Positions 25,801 through 34,421 of a stretch of 34,459 nucleotides of DNA are shown piece by piece (within the stretch, counting starts at the first letter, position 1; each line of letters starts with the position of its first letter). Origin of the DNA: Chitinophagaceae bacterium (GTDB taxonomy: Bacteria; Bacteroidota; Bacteroidia; Chitinophagales; Chitinophagaceae). A program made the translations under genes and the position numbers. The notes beneath the pieces were generated by a model. It saw nothing but the letters and a program-made list of their open reading frames with translations, was not told the origin of the DNA and ran no database searches. The stretch covers positions 1 to 34,459 of the forward strand of contig CANKGM010000001.1 in the NCBI GenBank assembly GCA_947481355.1, read 5' to 3'.

Positions 25801-27405
25801 TTAAAAAAAATAATACCGAGCAGAAATCATTCCAATAAAATTGAAACGATTAAAATCTTGTTTCCAACCGTAATTTTTAGAATCAACACCACTCAATCGC
25901 CAACTCAATATAAAATCGTCAAACTTATACTGGCCAATGATCCCATACGAAAGTTCATCCCATCTTACTTTATGCGTATTTGGAGCGCGTTGAACTCGTT
26001 CAAGGAGAATTCCGATTTTTTTGTACCCTTTGTTCAATGCTGTAGAAAATACTTGGGAGTTAGATCCAAAACCAGCGCCGGCTCCAAGAATTTGATTAGA
26101 ATTTGTATATCCTGTTCCTTGGTAATGCTCATACCAACTTCCAGCCCAACGTACCAAATAATCAGGTGTTTGCTCCATATGTGTCACTTCACCTGAAAAA
26201 CTTAACCATACCGACTTTCTTAGTTCAACACGCTTCTGGGCACCAACAATAAATGAAGCAGAATGAGACGGATTCATAATAAAATCCCTTTCATTGTATG
26301 AATGATCATTCCAACCATAATCGAGATAAAACTCAGCATGTGATTTTGGCATAACGGCCCGAAGAAAAATATCTGCCAACTGATTCCAACTTTTTGAATC
26401 ATCATTAACCAATTTCGACTTAAACAATTTGCCGAAAACAGGTAAGTATTTTGAGGCAAAGTTTTGATCGGTGGCATTATTAAAAACCGATTTACTCAAA
26501 CCAGAAAATTGTCGACTAAATCCTACAGAAACGCCTTTCAAGAAAGCAGGCTGATAGGTAAAAATCATTGCATTGATATATTTCCAGTCACCTTGAAACC
26601 TGCTATTACTTCCATATTCTTTTCGGTATGATCTTAAACCTCTTATTTCAAGAGGCATGTCAATGTTTTTCTCATCTTCCAATCGCCCTCCAATAACTTG
26701 CCACTCGAAAAGACCAACAGGTGTTTTCAAGGGCTTTCTAGAATTAAAGGTCATATGTAAAAAACCGGGAGCATTATTACTCATCATTAAGCTTGAATAT
26801 TTACCGGGGCCCCACCACAAATTTTCATTTGATATGCCTATTGAAATAGGCCCTCCATTAAGTCGAACACTACTCTGTCCAATTAAATACTTTTTATACG
26901 TACCTGTTGGTAGCGAACCATAACTTTGAGTCAGATCGTACTTCCCGTTTTCGGCATAGATATATCCGGGGTTCAACTGAATAGCAAGCGGCCCTATTTC
27001 ACTATACACTCCTGCGCTAGCAATGCTTTGAAATCCTTTAGCTGGAATCATAGCCGCATCATTCCAACCATATGGATGATGCGAATTATATTTAGAAAGA
27101 ATTTCTACAGGAAGGATATTAAATCGGCCAACATTCCACAAAAAATGGATGGTTTTACTTCTCAATGGAGTGTCCCCCTTAGAAGACATCAAATGATATA
27201 ATGAATCAACCGTGTTTTTCTTAGTGAAAAGAATTGGACGAATAGTGAGAGAAGAATTTGATAAATAATTACCCTCCAATTGAAGGTCTCTTATCGTCTC
27301 ATCAAAAGAGATAGGATTAACAGGAATAGATTGAGACCTAGTTAAACAAGGAATAAACACCAATGCCCAAAAAAGAAGTAAATATTTAACTAGGTGTGAA
27401 ATCAA
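25801..27405 (-). CDS. Wzi-family capsule assembly protein (tandem paralogue 1)
   Basis: A 534-residue predicted outer-membrane beta-barrel with a signal peptide of about 25 residues (ending CLTRSQ). The core has YGWNDAAMIPAKGFQS, GPISIGISNENLWWGPG (185-201) and MSNNAPGFLHMTFNSRKP, then KTPVGLFEWQ, matching the downstream paralogue at almost the same residue numbers. Numerous RxVxLRKSVWLSF-type strands and a final Tyr-Phe-Phe (RYYFF) suit an outer-membrane barrel C-terminus. It begins six bases after the stop of the SLBB export gene, consistent with a shared export/assembly operon. The duplication may give proteins for different polymer regions or linkages; this is inference. Confidence 0.88.
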   Translation of the reverse strand: MISHLVKYLLLFWALVFIPCLTRSQSIPVNPISFDETIRDLQLEGNYLSNSSLTIRPILFTKKNTVDSLYHLMSSKGDTPLRSKTIHFLWNVGRFNILPVEILSKYNSHHPYGWNDAAMIPAKGFQSIASAGVYSEIGPLAIQLNPGYIYAENGKYDLTQSYGSLPTGTYKKYLIGQSSVRLNGGPISIGISNENLWWGPGKYSSLMMSNNAPGFLHMTFNSRKPLKTPVGLFEWQVIGGRLEDEKNIDMPLEIRGLRSYRKEYGSNSRFQGDWKYINAMIFTYQPAFLKGVSVGFSRQFSGLSKSVFNNATDQNFASKYLPVFGKLFKSKLVNDDSKSWNQLADIFLRAVMPKSHAEFYLDYGWNDHSYNERDFIMNPSHSASFIVGAQKRVELRKSVWLSFSGEVTHMEQTPDYLVRWAGSWYEHYQGTGYTNSNQILGAGAGFGSNSQVFSTALNKGYKKIGILLERVQRAPNTHKVRWDELSYGIIGQYKFDDFILSWRLSGVDSKNYGWKQDFNRFNFIGMISARYYFF

Positions 27406-27410
27406 AAAAA

Positions 27411-29930
27411 TTACAATTTAAGAATAGCTATAACAACTCCCGCAAGTGAAGCAATAGCACTCGAGATACCAATCATTTCACCAAAAGGTAAAGCCCCTCT
27501 AAATAATGGCTTTTTAGGAACAATAATTTCTGAACCGGGTTTCACTTTTGGTGTTTTTCTAAATATTAAAAAAGATCTTACTGTTTTTGCTTTACCATTT
27601 GCATAAACGATATAGGCACGTTTTTTCCATGCTTCTTTTGAAAAACCTCCAGCTGAATAAATGTATCCTCTAAAACGTTTACCCGGCTCAAATGGAATTT
27701 GAGTAGATTGTAATACAGCACCGTTAACTCTTACTTGGGCATCAAATTTTGGCACAATCAACACATCCTTCGCTTTCAAAATAACATCCTGTGTAGAACC
27801 AGGATTTTTTAAAATATACTCAAGATCAATAGGAATTCGATCAATCTCTTTATCTACATCTGTCAATACTGTCCCGGAAGAGTCAGCATAAAGGGACTGC
27901 ATGCGTCTTGTAGCATCACTTATTCTATTTCGGTCTTCCTCACTTTTAAATCGCTTTAAATATGCGCCTTCAATGCTAGCACTAGGAAGAACACCTCCAA
28001 CACGCTTAAACAAATCGCTTACTCGTTCTTGTGCATCACGCAATGCATAAGGTCCAGGAAATTGAACTTGTCCATCTACAAAAACAGTTTCAAGTGTATT
28101 GTATGCTGGCTTCTTTCTGATAGTTATAACATCATATGGCTTTAGTGCGACATCAAGTTCTCCAAATTTGAGGCTGTCTTTTATTTCTATTGTTTCAGTG
28201 ATACTTGCCCTTGTGTCATTTACTAAGATGGAGTCACGCGGAATAAGGTGTGCAATTTCAATAATACTTGAGGCTGCGTCTGTAAAACCTCCTGCTTGAA
28301 GTATCAGCCCCTTCAATGTCATTCCTTCTATATAAAAGTAATCACCAGGAAAATGAACCTCTCCCTGCAAGGTTATATTGAGGCTATCCTTCAAATCAGT
28401 AAGCGAACTAATAAATAATTGGTCTTCACGTTTCAAGACCAAATCAAAATTTGATACTTTTTGTAACGCTTTCAATACATTAAACGAAATCATTTCTTTT
28501 GTGAAATCATCTTTTTGTCTAACCAACAATCCTCTATCTAGGAAGGCGTCCTCTGATAACCCATCTGATTTTGCTATCAAATCGGAAATTCTCATCCCAG
28601 CAGTAAATTCATATAGATCAGGCCTGAAGACAGCTCCACTAATTTGGACACGATTCGTAAAACGATCAAGTATTTTATTTACTAAAAATATATCACCTGT
28701 TTCCGGTTTAAATAAATTAAAGTCTGCGCCAAGCAAATCTTTAACCATTCTTTCCTTCGGAGATTTTCTAATCACTTTTACCATGGCTGTATAAGCGGTA
28801 TCATCAAACCCACCAGCGAAATCAAGTATGTCTTTAAACGTCTCACTCGGTAACACTTCAAAAAGACCAGGTCGTTTAATTTGTCCGCTCAATTCCACAC
28901 GAGTTGTGTAGGAAGGAATTCTAATTATGTCGTTATCACGAAGTCGCACGTTATCGGATTGATCACCCTTTGCTAATAATCTGTATAAGTCAATTTTATG
29001 AACCACCTTACTATCACGAACAAGCTCAATCATTCGGTAGCTACCGATATTATTTGGCCCAGAAGCAAGTGACAATACAGAGTATACTGTTGATAGAGAA
29101 GGAACATCAAAACTGCCAGAATTAGCTGCGCCAATTACGGTTACTCGAATTGTCCTGATATCTCCTAATGTGATTGAAAGTGTTGACGTGCCATTTGAAA
29201 GTGTTGGGTAAGCTTTCCTCATCGTCTGCTTGATTCGAGATTGTGCAGCCTCTATAGTTAATCCACCAACTTTGATAATTCCTACATTTTCAATATGTAT
29301 TTGTCCTTCAGGGCTTACTGTAACATCCTCATTGTATTGTTGCAACCCAAACAAAACTATCTTCAATTGATCACCTGCACCTACTTCATAATTTAGTGGT
29401 GTAGCGACTGATAGATTTGGTTTTAAAAGACTATTCTTTTTTTCAGGACCTGAATTATTGAAAAGTTCTGACCCAAATATATAAATAGTGTTAGCCGCTC
29501 TTGGCCCTTTTATTCCAGTAATAGAATCGATCGATGACCTTTCAGCACTATTTCCTGCCTGACCAAGGGAGTTGATTTGTCTGGTGTTACCAGACTTCGC
29601 AGCATCAGCCTTATTTCCTGATTTATATTTGCCAGATAAAATCTTGCCTTTTGAGGGCGACAGATTAATCCTCTCTTTCAACTTTGTGTATTCAGTTGTT
29701 GGCATTCCTCTTGCGATCAGTTGCTCCCTTACGTCTTCAATGGTTAAACCAGCATTTGATAACTGCTGAGTAATTTTTACTATATCAGACTCGGATAAAA
29801 GATTGACCTTGACACTGGAAATATCCCTTGATTTTAAAAGGTCTTGTGAGTGAAGTCCTACAAAACAAAATAAAATCGTTAGAGTGAATAGAACTCTCAT
29901 TCTGGATGTATTTTTAAATATAAATTTCAT
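27411..29930 (-). CDS. SLBB-domain polysaccharide export protein (Wza-like, enlarged)
   Basis: An 839-residue exported protein related to the outer-membrane polysaccharide channel Wza but much larger. Signal sequence at residues 11-29 (RVLFTLTILFCFVGLHSQ), with no lipobox Cys. A low-complexity basic linker (about 90-140) follows, then a polysaccharide export domain (PLNYEVGAGDQLKIVLFG, 178-195; VSPEGQIHIENVGIIKVGG). About six SLBB-type repeats begin near residues 262, 345, 428, 519, 616 and 733, each with a G-x-V/I...PG/F...AGGF pattern (RVELSGQIKRPGLFEVL; LQGEVHFPGDYFY; VDGQVQFPGPYAL). The final 24 residues form a hydrophobic helix (FGEMIGISSAIASLAGVVIA). Start ATG 29930; ATG 29900 is an alternative. 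It precedes the two Wzi-like genes. Confidence 0.92.
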   Translation of the reverse strand: MKFIFKNTSRMRVLFTLTILFCFVGLHSQDLLKSRDISSVKVNLLSESDIVKITQQLSNAGLTIEDVREQLIARGMPTTEYTKLKERINLSPSKGKILSGKYKSGNKADAAKSGNTRQINSLGQAGNSAERSSIDSITGIKGPRAANTIYIFGSELFNNSGPEKKNSLLKPNLSVATPLNYEVGAGDQLKIVLFGLQQYNEDVTVSPEGQIHIENVGIIKVGGLTIEAAQSRIKQTMRKAYPTLSNGTSTLSITLGDIRTIRVTVIGAANSGSFDVPSLSTVYSVLSLASGPNNIGSYRMIELVRDSKVVHKIDLYRLLAKGDQSDNVRLRDNDIIRIPSYTTRVELSGQIKRPGLFEVLPSETFKDILDFAGGFDDTAYTAMVKVIRKSPKERMVKDLLGADFNLFKPETGDIFLVNKILDRFTNRVQISGAVFRPDLYEFTAGMRISDLIAKSDGLSEDAFLDRGLLVRQKDDFTKEMISFNVLKALQKVSNFDLVLKREDQLFISSLTDLKDSLNITLQGEVHFPGDYFYIEGMTLKGLILQAGGFTDAASSIIEIAHLIPRDSILVNDTRASITETIEIKDSLKFGELDVALKPYDVITIRKKPAYNTLETVFVDGQVQFPGPYALRDAQERVSDLFKRVGGVLPSASIEGAYLKRFKSEEDRNRISDATRRMQSLYADSSGTVLTDVDKEIDRIPIDLEYILKNPGSTQDVILKAKDVLIVPKFDAQVRVNGAVLQSTQIPFEPGKRFRGYIYSAGGFSKEAWKKRAYIVYANGKAKTVRSFLIFRKTPKVKPGSEIIVPKKPLFRGALPFGEMIGISSAIASLAGVVIAILKL

Positions 29931-29959
29931 TCTTTGAGCTACTATCTAGTAGAAAATGT

Positions 29960-29981
29960 CTTAGTACATAAAGGTACTAAG
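29960..29981. promoter_or_regulatory. Perfect 8-bp inverted repeat upstream of the SLBB gene
   Basis: CTTAGTAC (29960-29967), six bases, then GTACTAAG (29974-29981): perfect arms in the 78-base gap between the GT2 gene and the export gene, the largest gap inside the right-hand minus-strand block. It is about 30 bases before the export gene ATG. It could be a transcription factor operator or a small hairpin; no T-run follows in the direction of transcription, so a terminator is less likely. Confidence 0.4.
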
Positions 29982-30008
29982 TTGTAAAGCTATAAAAATA
30001 GGCAAAAC

Positions 30009-30761
30009 CTAAGACCATTGCTTCTTTAATGACGTATAAAAATAGATGATAAAGAAGGCTGCGGACCTCAAAAAGCCAAGTTTTTCGTATTTGTAGTAGA
30101 TAAGCCATCTCCAATGGGCCGCTTTAACTTTATTATACGATAAACCACCTGCATGCACCCGATATCCTGCCAAAACATCTGCAGTTGATATAGCCGAAGC
30201 TCCATTTCGTAGGATACTTAACCAAAGCTGGTAGTCTTCGTGACCAATTTCGGAAAAAGACGGCTCATTAACTATTTCACGATTTATAATAGAGGTTAAG
30301 CAACCTATAGAATTAGATTTCAGAAGATCGCTATAGGATACTTCTGAAGGAGCAAGAAAAGACTTTGATGTTGAAAGAGAATGGTCATTTATTACTTCAT
30401 AACTAGAAAAATAAATTGGTCGACCAGGATGAGATTGAATCAACTGCTGCTGTACGGCAAGTTTGTTGGGATACCAAATGTCATCACTATCTAAAAAAGC
30501 CAAAAAATTACCTTGTGCTTGCTTGATTCCTCTGTTGCGAGAATGGGAAACACCCATATTAGTATCATTATGAAAGACCTTAATTCGACTATCAACCTTG
30601 GCAAAATCAGATGCTATACTGAATGTATCATCAATAGAATTATCATCAATCACTATCAATTCCCAATGAGAATAAGTCTGATGTATAACTGATTCAATAC
30701 TTTCTTTAATGAACTTACGGGCATTAAAGGCAGGCATGATGATGGAAAAATAATAATCCAT
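30009..30761 (-). CDS. Glycosyltransferase family 2
   Basis: A 250-residue GT-A fold enzyme. Classical motifs: FSIIMPAFNARKFIKESIES at the N-terminus, ELIVIDDNSIDDTF, the VSHSRNRGIKQAQG segment and the metal-binding FLAFLDSDDIWYPNKL, then GHEDYQLWLSIL near the catalytic base. The C-terminus is short with one hydrophobic segment (SAAFFIIYFYTSLKKQW). It resembles small WfgS/WfeV-type transferases of O-antigen clusters; the donor is unknown. The ATG at 30761 shares a base with the TAA of the upstream Wzy-like gene (TAATG), so translation is likely coupled. Confidence 0.92.
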   Translation of the reverse strand: MDYYFSIIMPAFNARKFIKESIESVIHQTYSHWELIVIDDNSIDDTFSIASDFAKVDSRIKVFHNDTNMGVSHSRNRGIKQAQGNFLAFLDSDDIWYPNKLAVQQQLIQSHPGRPIYFSSYEVINDHSLSTSKSFLAPSEVSYSDLLKSNSIGCLTSIINREIVNEPSFSEIGHEDYQLWLSILRNGASAISTADVLAGYRVHAGGLSYNKVKAAHWRWLIYYKYEKLGFLRSAAFFIIYFYTSLKKQWS

Positions 30762-32041
30762 TAAGTTTCCTTAATTCGCTTTTTAAAGAACGGATTTTGA
30801 CTCGGGAAAATGAAAGAGTGATTGTTTTTGGAAACCGCCATAACAAACCAGAAGGCTGGACTTGTAATTTGAGATTGAAAAAATATCATCAACAATAAAC
30901 AAATACCCCTTTTTGAAGAAAAATTTGTATTAGAGTTGTCATTATTGATGAATAAAATAGGAATTAAAATAAATGCAAATACACCTATATCATTCACTAA
31001 ATTGGCTAAGTAGGTCTGAGGATAAAATTTAATGTGGTCAGCAAGAGACAATACATCATGGGAGGCAAGATCTAACTCAAAATAATCTCCATAACCCTGC
31101 AGCAAGTAAGGGAATGACCCTAGTCCTGACCCAAATGGATGCTGAAGAATAGATGCAAAACCAAAGAAATTGAGGATTATCCTAGCTCCACCAGACGACT
31201 CTTGTATAAATACTAGGTCAAGAAGACTAAACTCATTACCGGAAAGGAGAAATTGCAGAGTTGATATAACCTGTGAAATACGACTCTCGGGAAAGATATT
31301 TGTATAGATTACAAAGCCAAAGAATATAGCTACAGCAATCAATAAAAACGTAATTAATCCTTTTTTTAAAGAAAATGATGGGAAAAGAAACAATACAGCA
31401 ATAAATATACCAAAGACAGACTTAGTTAGGAAAGTAAGGATAATCACTACTATTTTTAGCATTTTAAGATGCTTCCTGTCCCGCAAAGACATACTTAAAT
31501 CAGATAACTTATTTTCTATTTCGATGAGTAATATAATTTCAAAGACAGAAAAATAACTGGGCTCCGGTGTCAAAATTGAAATACCCCTAAACTCATTACC
31601 ACTTATATTGGCTGCCCTTGAAATGATAAAATAAAAGACCATTTGAGCAACACCAGGTAAAAGCAAAATAAATAAAGCAACAGATGATAACATTACCACA
31701 ACACTAGTTATCGTTTTAATAGAAACTTTATGGGGATATCGACGTAGAGCTAAGTAAATCAGTGGCCCAACCAAATACTTCAGTAGGTCTACGAAAGCGG
31801 AGAACCAATGATGATATATTAGGGTGATGAAGAAATAAACAACAATAAAGAATATGAGTATATAAACGAAGAAAACGTCACGTTTTATAGTAGTAAAGTC
31901 ATAATTACCATGCACTAAAATCAATAAAGCAAAAATTAATGCTATCAACGGTTGAGTTTCAATTCCAATAGGAATCAGTTTCAAGAAAATCAAGAAATAG
32001 GAGAAGAATAAGTAATTATATGCTTTTGCTTTAGACAACAC
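30761..32041 (-). CDS. Wzy-like polysaccharide polymerase, GTG start
   Basis: A 426-residue polytopic membrane protein with about 10-11 hydrophobic segments, predicted to join repeat units in the periplasm. The FRGISILTPEPSYFSVFEII segment and the periplasmic HPFGSGLGSFPYL near residue 310 are typical of Wzy-type proteins. Sequence conservation in this family is low, so the call rests on topology, these motifs and cluster context. It starts with GTG (32041), followed by TTG as second codon; the frame overlaps the upstream GT2 gene by 11 bases, and its TAA overlaps the ATG of the downstream GT2 by one base. Confidence 0.82.
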   Translation of the reverse strand: MLSKAKAYNYLFFSYFLIFLKLIPIGIETQPLIALIFALLILVHGNYDFTTIKRDVFFVYILIFFIVVYFFITLIYHHWFSAFVDLLKYLVGPLIYLALRRYPHKVSIKTITSVVVMLSSVALFILLLPGVAQMVFYFIISRAANISGNEFRGISILTPEPSYFSVFEIILLIEIENKLSDLSMSLRDRKHLKMLKIVVIILTFLTKSVFGIFIAVLFLFPSFSLKKGLITFLLIAVAIFFGFVIYTNIFPESRISQVISTLQFLLSGNEFSLLDLVFIQESSGGARIILNFFGFASILQHPFGSGLGSFPYLLQGYGDYFELDLASHDVLSLADHIKFYPQTYLANLVNDIGVFAFILIPILFINNDNSNTNFSSKRGICLLLMIFFQSQITSPAFWFVMAVSKNNHSFIFPSQNPFFKKRIKET

Positions 32042-32819
32042 GTGGTTCAGGTATTTTTAGGTACTTTTTTGAATACATAAGCTTGAACGTAAGTTTTTTA
32101 CCTAAGAGTTGAAAAATCAAAAATTTTATGACGATTTTAAACCAGATAAACCCTTCGTTCGTTTCTTTATGCAATTGTATAATGTCCTTAAGTTTACTAG
32201 AACTAGACTTACCACCCAATTCGAATATGGAAACAATTTTTTTATACAGCTTATGCGGAGCACTTTTTAATATTTTTTTCATCCAGAAATAATCCCCAGC
32301 AATTTTAAGTCGGTCATCAAAAAGATGCATTTTGTAATATGTACGAGGAACAAATGTAGATTGATGTGCAGGATACTTTATCATATTTTCCTCATAGGCT
32401 GGATTAGGTCTCAAGTAATAATCATGCTCGTGAAATTGAATTGAATAGCCTATTACTACATTATTGTAGACATCACAATGGGAAACAAGATCTTGAAGGT
32501 CAAACTCACTGTGAAAAGAGTCACCTGCATTCATAAAAATAATAGAATCTCCTGTTGATAGATTTAGTCCCTTATTCATTGCATGATATATACCTGAATC
32601 AGATTCAGAAATATATTTATAGAGAATACCCAACTCTTTAAATTTAGGAAAATAAGATTCTATGATACGTGGAGTTCCATCAGTGGATAAACCATCAACA
32701 AAAACGTATTCAATTTTTTTATAATTCAGATTCAAAACAGACTGTACTGTCTTTTCAATAAAGTCCTTGGAATTGAAGCTGATTGTAACGACTGATATAA
32801 GAGGCTGTGTATTCTCCAC
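32031..32819 (-). CDS. Glycosyltransferase family 2, WcaE-like group
   Basis: A 262-residue GT-A fold enzyme. Evidence: SVVTISFNSKDFIEKTVQSV, EYVFVDGLSTDGTPRII, SESDSGIYHAMNKGLNLSTG and IIFMNAGDSFHSEFDL (the diagnostic N-x-GD in place of the usual DxD), then YPAHQSTFVPRTYY and FDDRLKIAGDYFWM, all hallmarks of the family of small GT2 enzymes in capsule clusters. The donor cannot be named. GTG start at 32819 five bases after the acetyltransferase stop; the next ATG lies well inside the fold. The 3' end overlaps the Wzy-like gene by 11 bases. Confidence 0.92.
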   Translation of the reverse strand: MENTQPLISVVTISFNSKDFIEKTVQSVLNLNYKKIEYVFVDGLSTDGTPRIIESYFPKFKELGILYKYISESDSGIYHAMNKGLNLSTGDSIIFMNAGDSFHSEFDLQDLVSHCDVYNNVVIGYSIQFHEHDYYLRPNPAYEENMIKYPAHQSTFVPRTYYKMHLFDDRLKIAGDYFWMKKILKSAPHKLYKKIVSIFELGGKSSSSKLKDIIQLHKETNEGFIWFKIVIKFLIFQLLGKKLTFKLMYSKKYLKIPEPRVV

Positions 32820-32824
32820 TATAA

Positions 32825-33496
32825 TTAAACCTGCTGCTCTCTAATGAATTCCTGGAATGAATCTAAGTCTTTGAACTGTTCAACATATTTACGCAGCGCA
32901 CTATCATCAATATCCCACCACTTGGTCTTTAATAAAAAAGAAATTTTCTCTTCATCAAACCTAAAGCGTATGTGTTTAGCTGGTATACCGCCTATAATTT
33001 CATATGGAGAGACATCCTTAGTAACAACTGCCCCAGCACCAATAATCGCACCATCCCCTATGCGAACACCATCTTTTATAATCACATTTGCACCAATCCA
33101 AACATCATTCCCAATTTCTATTCGACTATATTCTTCAAAGGAATTTACATCAGTAAATTTGGTTTTGAACATGTTTTTAGTTGAATAAAATATAGGGCTT
33201 GTTGAAACAAATTTATCAGTAGGATGAATGCCAATGCCAATTTTACAGGAAGGCCCAATTGACGTGAATCCTCCAACAGAAACATTATTCAACACACTTG
33301 AAGCTGACACATATGTATACTTACCTAGTATGGAATTTTCAACCACGCAATGCTCATAAATTCTATTGTGATTACTGAATGAAACCTTTTTTATTCGTGC
33401 ACTAAAATGAACTCGAATATCTTTTATCGAATACCTTATGGATAGATAAACCGTAAATAAAAAATAATAGAGCCTTTTAATTAAATCGTATAGCAC
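32825..33496 (-). CDS. Hexapeptide-repeat acetyltransferase (CatB/XAT type), GTG start
   Basis: A 223-residue enzyme, presumably O- or N-acetylating a sugar of the repeat unit. The left-handed beta-helix repeats run from about residue 50 (VVENSILGKYTYVSASSVL) through VGGFTSIGPSCKIGIGIHPT to VWIGANVIIKDGVRIGDGAI and GAGAVVTKDVSPYEIIGG. The His of GIHPTDKFVSTSPIFY corresponds to the catalytic His of xenobiotic acetyltransferases. PAKHIRFRFDEEKISFLLKT and WWDID form the typical C-terminal extension. An N-terminal hydrophobic stretch (YYFLFTVYLSI) may attach it to the membrane. Start GTG at 33496, inside a 20-base overlap with the upstream transferase gene. Confidence 0.9.
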   Translation of the reverse strand: MLYDLIKRLYYFLFTVYLSIRYSIKDIRVHFSARIKKVSFSNHNRIYEHCVVENSILGKYTYVSASSVLNNVSVGGFTSIGPSCKIGIGIHPTDKFVSTSPIFYSTKNMFKTKFTDVNSFEEYSRIEIGNDVWIGANVIIKDGVRIGDGAIIGAGAVVTKDVSPYEIIGGIPAKHIRFRFDEEKISFLLKTKWWDIDDSALRKYVEQFKDLDSFQEFIREQQV

Positions 33497-34421
33497 GTCT
33501 TATGGTTTTAATAAAATTATCGTTGATGAAAAACAAAAAAGAATGCACCCTGCTACCTTTCATAAAACGACACCTAAACTGTAACTCATCTAATTTAAAA
33601 TCGTAATCCACCACTTTGTTAGGCAAATATTTATCTAAATTAAAATTAACCGCTGTCTTGGATAGATAATTATATCGATCATCTTCAAAATGAGTAGACC
33701 TAGATGAAAAGCCATCATTCTGAACTAAATTCACAGGAGGGCGAACAACCTTCCCATGATGCTTCCAAATGGTGAGCATCCACTGATAATCCCATGTATC
33801 AACAGCATTTGAGAAAAAATCTTTTATTCGATTCAACCAAAAAGCCTTAATTAATCGATCATCAAATTGATTTGTAATAATATCGCTAGCCTCTTGAGGT
33901 GTAAAATTATATCGATAAGAATCCCATCTATCTTTCCAAGTAGCCCATCCCCAGATAAGAGGGAAGGATGAGTACTCATAAAGATTTTGTGTATGACTAT
34001 GGTAGAAATTCGACCCATCAATCTGCCAAATGGTTTTTTCCTCTCTAAAGTCAGTCAATCCGCGTTGTGAAAAACTAAAAAAAGATGAAGAAGGTAAACA
34101 ATCATCTTCTAAAATAATACCCTCTTCAACATGTGTAAAGAACCAATCAATAGCTTGACTGATAGAATTTCCACACCCCAAATTAGTTTGCCTTGCAAGA
34201 ATTCGAATATTGGTCGCCCAATCAACCCCATAAACCATTTCTTGAACAGCTTTACAAGCATCTACTTCTTCCTGTGAGTTATTTCTCGGGGCATCAAAAG
34301 CAATAAACAAATTATCGACTCTATTTTCTTTTAGAATCGTTAACACCCGTTGAGTAAGATCTGGTCGATTAAATACAATCAACAGAACAGGCGTATCAAA
34401 TGCATCGGGCAACAAAGACAA
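33477..34421 (-). CDS. Nucleotide-diphospho-sugar transferase family glycosyltransferase
   Basis: A 314-residue predicted glycosyltransferase of the GT-A type. Markers: TPVLLIVFNRPDLTQRVLTI, a GCGNSISQAIDWFFTHVEEG segment with IILEDDCLPSSSFF (EDDC as metal-binding DxD-like site) and WGWATWKDRWDSY, seen in a widespread bacterial family annotated hemolysin-activation or nucleotide-diphospho-sugar transferases. VNLVQNDGFSSRSTH is another family block. The only in-frame starts are TTG codons (34421, 34415 or 34412), because a TAA precedes the first one directly; the exact start is uncertain. It is the rightmost gene; transcription probably comes from beyond the window. Confidence 0.85.
   Translation of the reverse strand: MSLLPDAFDTPVLLIVFNRPDLTQRVLTILKENRVDNLFIAFDAPRNNSQEEVDACKAVQEMVYGVDWATNIRILARQTNLGCGNSISQAIDWFFTHVEEGIILEDDCLPSSSFFSFSQRGLTDFREEKTIWQIDGSNFYHSHTQNLYEYSSFPLIWGWATWKDRWDSYRYNFTPQEASDIITNQFDDRLIKAFWLNRIKDFFSNAVDTWDYQWMLTIWKHHGKVVRPPVNLVQNDGFSSRSTHFEDDRYNYLSKTAVNFNLDKYLPNKVVDYDFKLDELQFRCRFMKGSRVHSFLFFINDNFIKTIRRAIRFN

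Noticed and set aside
25798..26196. Plus-strand open frame of 132 codons within the first Wzi-family gene
   Set aside because: Antisense to conserved barrel sequence, with no signal or motif; treated as a shadow frame.
10617..34421. Novel defence or mobile island within the locus
   Set aside because: All genes but one lipoprotein fit known polysaccharide synthesis and export families; no nucleases, toxins, integrases or transposases were seen.
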